Source of the DNA: Candidatus Wirthbacteria bacterium CG2_30_54_11
GTDB lineage: Bacteria; Patescibacteriota; CG2-30-54-11
Length of the DNA: 5,886 bases
NCBI GenBank assembly: GCA_001873755.1
Contig: MNZT01000053.1
Coordinates: 1-5,886 of the forward strand
Direction of reading: 5' to 3'
The notes under the pieces were generated by a model. That model worked only from the letters and a program-made list of their open reading frames with translations. It was not told the DNA's origin and made no database searches. Shown piece after piece: positions 1 through 5,141 of this stretch. Each line of letters begins with the position of its first letter. Within the stretch, counting starts at the first letter, position 1. A program made the translations under genes and the position numbers.

Positions 1-68
1 CCACCCGCACTGACTGCAACAGGCAGGTGCTCCGATCCGTATCCTATAATTGTATTTTCATCGTCCAT
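1..68 (-). CDS. Possible 5' end of a minus-strand gene cut by the window edge, unrecognised
   Basis: Reading the minus strand from an ATG at 68-66, the frame stays open for 22 full codons to the left edge and gives a protein-like sequence: MDDENTIIGYGSEHLPVAVS followed by A-G-G. The same frame is open further upstream, through a possible GTG at 110-108, back to a TAA at about 154-156, so the true start may lie left or right of position 68. A weak AGG-containing stretch precedes the ATG, and a sigma70-like minus-strand promoter lies upstream at 141-170. I do not recognise the product. The visible fragment is too short for assignment, and the frame could be open by chance. Confidence 0.35.
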   Translation of the reverse strand, partial: MDDENTIIGYGSEHLPVAVSAG

Positions 69-140
69 CGCGTCGCCTGCCGATCCGTGGGAAATAAGCA
101 GATACAACACTACCCGCGCATACCATCTGGGTAGTACTTG

Positions 141-170
141 ATTATATACTATTTAAGTTAATTATGCCAG
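141..170 (-). promoter_or_regulatory. Candidate sigma70-type promoter, minus strand
   Basis: On the minus strand CTGGCA (170-165) is followed after 18 bases by a perfect TATAAT (146-141). Four of six -35 positions and all six -10 positions match the sigma70 consensus. Transcription would start near 134 and run left into the partial minus-strand gene. The repeats at 157-166 and 170-179 flank and overlap the -35 element. Confidence 0.4.
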
Positions 171-179
171 TTAATAATG
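157..179. repeat. Tandem 10-mer direct repeat with 13-bp period
   Basis: GTTAATTATG (157-166) recurs as GTTAATAATG (170-179), with nine of ten bases identical and CCA between the copies. Another TAATGA follows directly (181-186), so TAATGATAATGA is itself a small tandem. The copies bracket the -35 box of the minus-strand promoter candidate. This could be a regulator binding site or chance in AT-rich DNA. Confidence 0.35.
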
Positions 180-247
180 ATAATGACAGTGGATATCCCG
201 TAATTTTATCTATCGTATACACACCTGTGATGCAAGTTACAGTCGGC

Positions 248-263
248 AGACGGCATGTCGTCT
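248..263. promoter_or_regulatory. 16-bp imperfect palindrome, possible operator
   Basis: AGACGGCATGTCGTCT is self-complementary at seven of its eight base pairs, and the exception is a G/T pair. It has no loop, so it suits a dimeric DNA-binding protein better than an RNA hairpin. Its last base overlaps the first base of the -35 candidate of the plus-strand gene beginning at 323. Confidence 0.3.
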
Positions 264-291
264 TGTTCCTCTCCCCTCCACATGGTATTCT
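263..291 (+). promoter_or_regulatory. Candidate promoter for the small membrane protein gene
   Basis: TTGTTC (263-268), a 17-base spacer and TATTCT (286-291) match the sigma70 consensus at three of six and four of six positions. The start site would fall near 298, leaving a leader of about 25 bases before the ATG at 323. The match is modest. Confidence 0.3.
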
Positions 292-322
292 TGGATAGAC
301 TTATCAATCAGACAAAACATAC

Positions 323-643
323 ATGCCCAAAACCACACCCGAAAAAAATCCCGAAGAACAACTCACCATAGACCAGAAAGATGTCCGCGTCATCAAGCAG
401 TTCGCGGCCTACCTCGAACAGATCAAGTTCGACCAATACCTGGCTCGCCAGTCAAACACGAAGAAGGTGCTCTGGTACAACCTGATCGCCGGGGTTGCTC
501 ACGGATTCGGCTATATCATCGGGGCGACCATCTTCATCGCCTACTTCTGGCTCATACTGGAATGGCTCGGCGGATTGCCCTGGGTCGGCCGCATCATCGC
601 CCAGATCGTCGAGATCGTGCTTCGCCACCAGATGAGCTCCTAG
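323..643 (+). CDS. Small membrane protein, DUF5665-like
   Basis: A 106-residue protein. Residues 1-48 are polar and charged, probably cytoplasmic, with a likely amphipathic stretch at 20-40. A hydrophobic block from about 50 to 80 (including GYIIGATIFIAYFWLILEWL) forms one or two membrane spans. A Gly/Pro turn (GGLPWVGR, 83-90) and a second hydrophobic stretch with IIAQIVEIV (91-99) follow. The pattern of an aromatic-Asn-hydrophobic-Ala-Gly-Val-Ala start, a Gly-rich span and a C-terminal Ile-Val-Glu-Ile motif fits the DUF5665 family, whose function is unknown. No Shine-Dalgarno sequence precedes the ATG, so initiation may be weak or SD-independent. The gene ends 82 bases before gap, which has its own promoter, so it is probably transcribed separately. 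The family match is from memory. Confidence 0.75.
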   Translation: MPKTTPEKNPEEQLTIDQKDVRVIKQFAAYLEQIKFDQYLARQSNTKKVLWYNLIAGVAHGFGYIIGATIFIAYFWLILEWLGGLPWVGRIIAQIVEIVLRHQMSS

Positions 644-648
644 CTCTG

Positions 649-677
649 TTGCCAGTACCCGGGTCCACTGCTACAAT
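649..677 (+). promoter_or_regulatory. Strong sigma70-type promoter of the gap operon
   Basis: TTGCCA (649-654), a 17-base spacer and TACAAT (672-677) each match five of six consensus positions at ideal spacing. The start site would be near 684, giving an untranslated leader of about 42 bases before gap. This is the best promoter in the window and probably drives gap, the 1773 gene, nadK and pgk. Confidence 0.65.
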
Positions 678-725
678 CGCCATCGTCTGATCTGGTTTAT
701 TATCAAGATATTGAAGGAGAGACTC

Positions 726-1742
726 ATGCCCACCGCCCGCCTCGGCATCAATGGTTTCGGCCGCATCGGCCGACAGATCGCCCGCATCGTGTTCGAACAG
801 AACCGCGACATCGAGATCGTCGGGGTCAATGACCTCATGAAGCCCTCGGTCCTGGCCCATCTGTTCAAGTATGATTCCAATTTCGGCATTTTCAATGGCA
901 CCGTGGAAGCCAAAGAGACCAGCATCGTCATCAATGGCCACGAGATCCCGGTCCTCGCCGAAAAAGACCCTGCAGTTCTGCCCTGGGGCAAACTCGGTGC
1001 TGAGTATGTCATCGAGTCAACCGGACTCTTCGTGGACAAGGAAGGTGCGACCAAGCATATCACCGCAGGAGCCAAGAAAGTCCTCATCTCCGCCCCGGCC
1101 AAGGACGAAGACATCACCATCGTGCTGGGCGTAAATCAGGAAAAATACGATCCCGCGACCCATCACATAATCTCCAATGCCTCCTGCACCACCAACTGCC
1201 TGGCCCCCATCGCCAAAGTGATCAATGATAAATTCACCATCAAAAAAGGCTCCATGACTACGGTACATTCCTATACCATGGACCAGAAGCTGCAGGACGC
1301 CCCGCACAAGGACCTCCGCCGTTCCCGTTCGGCCTGCCAGTCGATCATCCCCACCACCACCGGCGCCGCCAAAGCGCTCGGCCTCGTCATCCCTTCCCTG
1401 AAGGGTAAGATCGACGGCTTTTCACTTCGCGTCCCCACCTCGACTGTCTCCATCGTGGACCTCGTTGCCCTGGTGGAAGAACCCACGACCAGGGAAGAGG
1501 TCAATCAGGCGCTGCGCGACGCCGCTGCCTCCGGCAGCCTGAAAGGCTACCTGGATACCAGTGATGAACCTCTGGTCTCCATCGATTACAAGGGCAACTG
1601 TTTTTCCTCCATCGCCGACCTCATGTCCACCATGGTCATCGACGGCAACCTGGTGAAAGCCGTCAGCTGGTATGACAATGAATGGGGCTATTCCAACCGC
1701 ATGGTCGACCTGGTCGAATATGTGCATTCGTTCGAAAAATAA
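726..1742 (+). CDS. gap: Glyceraldehyde-3-phosphate dehydrogenase (phosphorylating, bacterial type)
   Basis: A cytosolic glycolytic enzyme that converts glyceraldehyde 3-phosphate, phosphate and NAD(P) to 1,3-bisphosphoglycerate. The protein has 338 residues, the usual length. The Rossmann motif GINGFGRIG lies at 7-15. Asp36 (VNDL) is the residue that in NAD-specific enzymes contacts the adenosine ribose. The catalytic motif SNASCTTNCLAP has the nucleophile Cys154, and His181 in HSYT is the catalytic base. IIPTTTGAAKA (207-217), LRVPT (234-238) and the C-terminal SWYDNEWGYSNR (314-325) are all present. The coenzyme-pocket segment reads DAPHK (191-195) instead of the common DLPHK. I chose the ATG at 726 because AAGGAG (714-719) lies six bases upstream; a TTG at 711 in the same frame would place that ribosome site inside the gene. 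It is the first gene of a cluster that ends with pgk, the next enzyme of the pathway. Confidence 0.97.
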   Translation: MPTARLGINGFGRIGRQIARIVFEQNRDIEIVGVNDLMKPSVLAHLFKYDSNFGIFNGTVEAKETSIVINGHEIPVLAEKDPAVLPWGKLGAEYVIESTGLFVDKEGATKHITAGAKKVLISAPAKDEDITIVLGVNQEKYDPATHHIISNASCTTNCLAPIAKVINDKFTIKKGSMTTVHSYTMDQKLQDAPHKDLRRSRSACQSIIPTTTGAAKALGLVIPSLKGKIDGFSLRVPTSTVSIVDLVALVEEPTTREEVNQALRDAAASGSLKGYLDTSDEPLVSIDYKGNCFSSIADLMSTMVIDGNLVKAVSWYDNEWGYSNRMVDLVEYVHSFEK

Positions 1743-1772
1743 ACCTCACTTGTTCCATGACAGGCTGCACGA

Positions 1773-2627
1773 ATGCAATTCAATATCAGCAAACCGGAGC
1801 CTCAAAACTCCCCTCCTGAACAGACGCCGAGTCCTCTGAACCCCGAGCCGGCTGCGCCTGCCGTGCCGCCCGACCAGGTCCCAAACCAGCCACCGCGTCC
1901 TTCCCGGGACCAGACCCTCTACATCCGTCCGAAACCCCATTTTGAAAGCACACACAGCGGGCAGGTGCTGAAATTTGAACCGAAACCTTACAATCCCTCG
2001 CCTCAGGCGCCAGCTTCACCACCGGTCATCCCACCTCAGGCACCCGTGCCCCCTCCGGCCGCCCAACCACAGTTCCCTCGGGCTCCTTCTCCTGCCCAGA
2101 GGACACCAGTTCACGCTCCCCGACCACAGACAGAGCTGCCGCTTCCACCGGCAGCGGCAGCCCCAAAAGAGCTTCACCCCTTCGATACCATGGAAACCCC
2201 GGTTCTGCCCAAACGGGCTCCCAGGTTCACCCTGGCGCACATTTCTCTCGCTCTGGGTCTCCTGGGTGCCCTGCTCATCGTGCTCGGCACTCTCTATCTC
2301 GTATTCCAGCCGGCGACACCTGAGTACGTGGACACCTCGCTGGCCAAAGCCGACCAGACCCGCCAGAGAGACCTGCATGAGATCAGGGACGCACTGAAAA
2401 ACTACTATCAGAACAATAGCCAGCAGTACCCTGTCCTGACCGTCACCATCGACGGAGCAAACGATCCCCTGAGCCTCGAACTCGTTCCGCTCTACCTGAA
2501 AAAGATGCCAGTGGATGCTGATCCTTCCAGTCCTTACTATTACGCTTCGCTGACCGGTAAAAGCTTCCTCCTGCGGGCGCGCCTCTCTAGCGGCACTCTC
2601 TATGAAGTTACTGATGAAACACCCTGA
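1773..2627 (+). CDS. Proline-rich single-pass membrane protein with pilin-like C-terminal domain
   Basis: A 284-residue protein in three parts. Residues 1-150 are low-complexity, with 45 prolines by my count plus many Gln, Ala and Ser, and are probably disordered and cytoplasmic. Residues 151-179 start RFTLAHISLALGLLGALL and form one membrane span. Residues 185-284 resemble the soluble part of type IV pilins and pseudopilins: a helix of the form QRDLHEIRDALKNYYQNN, then QQYP, LVPLYLKKMPVDAD, SPYYYAS and LLRARL. This order (helix, YP, 'LVPxYL..LP.DP', YYY, 'Y/F.LRA.LE') is typical of minor pilins in Patescibacteria and Firmicutes. A prepilin peptidase site is absent: there is no Gly before the Phe, and His stands where pilins carry Glu5. 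It begins 30 bases after gap without a clear Shine-Dalgarno site and stops three bases before nadK. Function is unknown. It may be a membrane-anchored scaffold derived from a pilin. Confidence 0.8.
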   Translation: MQFNISKPEPQNSPPEQTPSPLNPEPAAPAVPPDQVPNQPPRPSRDQTLYIRPKPHFESTHSGQVLKFEPKPYNPSPQAPASPPVIPPQAPVPPPAAQPQFPRAPSPAQRTPVHAPRPQTELPLPPAAAAPKELHPFDTMETPVLPKRAPRFTLAHISLALGLLGALLIVLGTLYLVFQPATPEYVDTSLAKADQTRQRDLHEIRDALKNYYQNNSQQYPVLTVTIDGANDPLSLELVPLYLKKMPVDADPSSPYYYASLTGKSFLLRARLSSGTLYEVTDETP

Positions 2628-2630
2628 ACC

Positions 2631-3479
2631 ATGAGATCACTCGTCCTTTTCGTAAATCAGCAGAAAGAACGGGCACGTTCACTCGTGCCTCAGATACAGG
2701 AATGGTGCTTTCGCCGTAATGTGGCATGTACACTCATAGAGCATGAGTCGAAAAAAGGGAATGACCAGAGACAGATAGTGACCTATCGAAAAACCATTCG
2801 CGAAGCCGACGCTGATCTCATCTGCGTGCTCGGCGGTGACGGGACGCTTCTGAGGGCTGCCGATGCCTTTGCCCAGCTCTCGATACCCCTGCTGCCCGTT
2901 CAAACCGGCAGTGTCGGGTTCCTCATGTCCCTACCCATGGAGCATGCGCTCGAAGCACTGGATGAGCTCTTCGACCAGGATGAAGTCCAACTGGATACGC
3001 GCCTGATGCTGAAGGCACAGACCGATCAGGAACAGGATCCGCTCTACTGCACCAATGAATTCATAGTCACATTCGAAGACACGACCAGACTGCATGCGAT
3101 CAAAGTGATCATCGACGGAGAATACCTCGCTACCTACCGAGCTGACTCTCTCATCATCGCGACGGCGACCGGCTCCACTGCGCACAGCCTCACAGCCCAC
3201 GGTCCGATCATGCTTCCAACCATGGATTCTATCGCCCTCACCCCGGTCTGCGCCTACGCGCTGAATCTGAGACCTCTGGTCGTCAGCGGGACGAGCCGCA
3301 TCGAGATCAGCACCGAAGTTGCCCTTTCGCCACTCATTCTCGTCTCCGATGGTCAATCCCGGCGGACGACGACCGCCGGACTGGTTATCACGAAATCCTC
3401 CCACCCTCTGCTCCTCGCCAGGACCTCTTTTTCACTGTCCTTTTTTGACTCTCTCCATCAAAAATTTAACTGGCAGTAA
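2631..3479 (+). CDS. nadK: NAD kinase
   Basis: Cytosolic ATP- or polyphosphate-dependent phosphorylation of NAD to NADP. The 282-residue length is typical. The diagnostic GGDGT motif lies at 68-72 within VLGGDGTLLRAADAF. The NAD-binding Asn-Glu pair is at 142-143 (CTNEF), and the glycine-rich TATGSTAHSLTAHGP loop at 178-192 corresponds to the family's TPTGSTAYSLSAGGP. It is followed by the conserved region ending NLRPLVV (212-218) and by DGQ (240-242). One usual motif is altered: the family's NxGxxGFL reads QTGSVGFL (91-98), with Gln for Asn. The start codon follows the previous stop by three bases and lacks a ribosome site, which suggests translational coupling to the pilin-like gene. Its place between gap and pgk ties NADP supply to triose oxidation. 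Confidence 0.94.
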   Translation: MRSLVLFVNQQKERARSLVPQIQEWCFRRNVACTLIEHESKKGNDQRQIVTYRKTIREADADLICVLGGDGTLLRAADAFAQLSIPLLPVQTGSVGFLMSLPMEHALEALDELFDQDEVQLDTRLMLKAQTDQEQDPLYCTNEFIVTFEDTTRLHAIKVIIDGEYLATYRADSLIIATATGSTAHSLTAHGPIMLPTMDSIALTPVCAYALNLRPLVVSGTSRIEISTEVALSPLILVSDGQSRRTTTAGLVITKSSHPLLLARTSFSLSFFDSLHQKFNWQ

Positions 3480-3484
3480 ACCAA

Positions 3485-3490
3485 AAGGAG
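3485..3490 (+). promoter_or_regulatory. Ribosome binding site of pgk
   Basis: AAGGAG lies four bases before the ATG at 3495. It fixes the pgk start and contrasts with the two preceding genes of the cluster, which have no visible ribosome site. PGK may therefore be translated independently of its upstream neighbours. Confidence 0.7.
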
Positions 3491-3494
3491 CCCC

Positions 3495-4748
3495 ATGCCC
3501 TATCTCACCCTCGATCAGGTGGATGTAAAAGGAAAACGAGTGCTCGTCCGCTCAGATCTGGACAGCCCGTTCGACAAAGCAGCCAAACAGATTATGGACA
3601 ATGAACGGCTTTCTGAAGCCGCCAAGACCCTGCGGGAACTCTCCCAAAAGGGTGCCCGTGTCGTCTCGTTTGGCCACCAGGCCCGACCGGGAAAAGGGAG
3701 CTTCACCCGCATGCGTCGTCACGCTGAACTGCTTTCGGATTATATCGGCAAACCCGTAACATATATCGACTCCATCCACGACACCCGGGCGACTCAGGCC
3801 ATCAAGGGAATGAAGGATGGAGAGATCCTGCTCCTGGAGAATGTCAGATTTTCCAGTGAAGAAACCCTTGAACTCGAGATCGACAAATATCCGACCACCC
3901 ATATGGTCAAAGATCTGCAGCCACTCTTTGATATCTTCGTCCAGGATTCTTTCACCACCGCGCACCGCGCCCATACCTCCATGATCGGCTTTCAGCGCAT
4001 CCCGAATGTCGCCGGGCGCCGGTTTGCGCTTGAGGTCGAAGGCATCGGCAAGGCCGCCAAACACGCCGAACGGCCCTATGTCATGATCCTGGGTGGCGCC
4101 AAGATATTCGACTACTTCAGCCTCATGGACAAGGTGCTGGCCGAAGGCTCTGTCGACTCCATCCTCGTCGGCGGCCTCTTCGTCGACCTCTGCCTGGTGG
4201 CCAAGGGGTATGACCTTGGGAAAAAGATGGAATTCCTGAAGGAAACCGATTCGCTGGCCCAAAAACGGCTGCTCGATGTAGTCCCCCAGGTGAAAGAGTA
4301 TCTGGAAAAATATCCGAAGGTCTTCGTCATGCCCGAGGACATCGCGATCGAGGTGGACGGCAAACGGCAGGAGATAGGCATTGATCAACTGCCGACTGAA
4401 CACATGATCTACGACATCGGCAGCCGGACCGCCGCCAAGTATGCTCAGGTTATCGCCGCCGCGAAAACCATCTACCTCAAAGGTCCAGTCGGTATGTATG
4501 AGAATCCTGAATTCGCGCTCGGCTCCAAGATCGTCATCGAAGCCATAGCTTCCTCTGCAGGTTACTCGCTCATCGGCGGCGGCGACAGCGTCACCGTAGC
4601 CAAGATGTTTGCTCCCCTCGACAAGTTCTCCCATGTCGGCCTGGCCGGCGGCGCCACGCTGAAGATGCTGGCCGGGAAGAAATTGATCGCTCTCGATATG
4701 CTGGAAAAGAGTTATGTTGCGTCAAAACTCCAATTAGAAAACCCATAA
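3495..4748 (+). CDS. pgk: Phosphoglycerate kinase, archaeal-type lineage
   Basis: A cytosolic enzyme transferring phosphate from 1,3-bisphosphoglycerate to ADP, giving ATP and 3-phosphoglycerate. It has 417 residues, close to archaeal PGKs. N-domain substrate features: RSDLDSP (19-25), Arg38, GHQARPGKGSF (60-70), LLENVRF (113-119) and SFTTAHRAH (152-160), keeping the basic residues expected at the 3-phosphoglycerate site. C-domain nucleotide features: ILGGAK (198-203), VGGLFVDLCLVAKGYDLGKK (225-244), YDIGSRTAAKY (306-316), KGPVGMYE (329-336), IGGGDS (360-365) and HVGLAGGA (380-387). The DxxSP, GHQxRPG, LAKG-DLG-like and DIGxxT wording follows archaeal rather than bacterial PGK. Several usually invariant positions differ: Asp23 for Asn, Lys329 for Asn in NGP, and GLAGG for STGGG. 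Tyr207 stands where bacterial and eukaryotic enzymes have a second Lys. It is the last gene of the tight cluster, 15 bases after nadK. Confidence 0.93.
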   Translation: MPYLTLDQVDVKGKRVLVRSDLDSPFDKAAKQIMDNERLSEAAKTLRELSQKGARVVSFGHQARPGKGSFTRMRRHAELLSDYIGKPVTYIDSIHDTRATQAIKGMKDGEILLLENVRFSSEETLELEIDKYPTTHMVKDLQPLFDIFVQDSFTTAHRAHTSMIGFQRIPNVAGRRFALEVEGIGKAAKHAERPYVMILGGAKIFDYFSLMDKVLAEGSVDSILVGGLFVDLCLVAKGYDLGKKMEFLKETDSLAQKRLLDVVPQVKEYLEKYPKVFVMPEDIAIEVDGKRQEIGIDQLPTEHMIYDIGSRTAAKYAQVIAAAKTIYLKGPVGMYENPEFALGSKIVIEAIASSAGYSLIGGGDSVTVAKMFAPLDKFSHVGLAGGATLKMLAGKKLIALDMLEKSYVASKLQLENP

Positions 4749-4791
4749 GGCACAAAGAGTCGCATCTTTCTGTTTGAATCTACTGCCGATG

Positions 4792-4797
4792 AAGGAG
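4792..4797 (+). promoter_or_regulatory. Ribosome binding site of the small orphan gene
   Basis: AAGGAG precedes the ATG at 4803 by five bases. It selects this start over nearby out-of-frame ATGs at 4789 and 4798, and it is the main evidence that the short gene is translated. Confidence 0.6.
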
Positions 4798-4802
4798 ATG
4801 CA

Positions 4803-5093
4803 ATGCTGATTACTCCGTCGGGCGATCCAATCTGTTTTACAACACTAGCCGGTGATGAAGCGAAACTCTATGAAGCAGATCCAAGCATGGGTAACGATCT
4901 CAGTATACTGGTCGTAGGAGACAAATACTGGATATACCTAAATAACGATCAGTACATTCGCATTGCTCGTTCAGGACCCAAGCATATGGCATCAGAATTT
5001 GCTGCACTCATGGCTGAATTACAACAAGAAAGAGATCTGAAAAGCCTAGAAAGAGGAACGGACGATAAATCGATCTGGGATGCTATTAAATAG
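4803..5093 (+). CDS. Small hypothetical protein, unrecognised
   Basis: A 96-residue soluble protein with no signal peptide or membrane segment. The first part alternates hydrophobic and polar residues and looks like a small beta-sheet: LITPSGDPICFTTLAG, LSILVVGDKYWIYL and DQYIRIARSG. From about residue 60 a helical, charged tail follows (ASEFAALMAELQQERDLKSL), ending SIWDAIK. I recognise no family or catalytic motif. It has an excellent ribosome site and lies 54 bases after pgk, so it could be read through from the operon; I saw no terminator in that gap. Its GC content is about 43% by hand count, well below pgk, and it uses AT-rich codons such as ATA, CTA, AGA and AAA. That may reflect recent acquisition or low expression. 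Confidence 0.7.
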   Translation: MLITPSGDPICFTTLAGDEAKLYEADPSMGNDLSILVVGDKYWIYLNNDQYIRIARSGPKHMASEFAALMAELQQERDLKSLERGTDDKSIWDAIK

Positions 5094-5141
5094 AATCGTG
5101 GCTTGTCTTTCTTGATTACCTCGGATGCAAAACTTTGGTTG

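Larger units (their letters stand above)
69..322. other. AT-rich intergenic regulatory stretch with no convincing gene
   Basis: Apart from the possible left-edge gene, about 320 bases precede the first clear gene. The centre (about 135-235) is clearly AT-richer than the coding regions. It holds a minus-strand promoter candidate (141-170), a near-identical 10-mer repeated with a 13-bp period (157-166 and 170-179), a TAATGA tandem pair just after it, an almost perfect 16-bp palindrome (248-263) and a plus-strand promoter candidate (263-291). I saw no tRNA-like fold and no strong terminator. It is best read as a divergent promoter region. Confidence 0.5.

Noticed and set aside
711..725. TTG at 711 as an earlier gap start
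   Set aside because: The AAGGAG at 714-719 would then lie inside the coding region. The ATG at 726 is ideally spaced and gives the normal GAPDH N-terminus.
1773..2222. Low-complexity proline-rich region as a sign of a frameshift or non-coding DNA
   Set aside because: The frame is continuous into a coherent membrane span and pilin-like domain. The Pro/Gln/Ala composition is typical of disordered arms of membrane proteins.
3552..4634. Long open minus-strand frame (about 360 codons) opposite pgk
   Set aside because: It lies wholly within the certain pgk gene, has no ribosome site and shows no family motif. It is explained by the GC-rich codon pattern of pgk.
4752..4775. AAAGA/TCTTT hairpin after pgk as a terminator
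   Set aside because: The stem is only five AT-rich pairs with no uninterrupted T-run, too weak to call a terminator.
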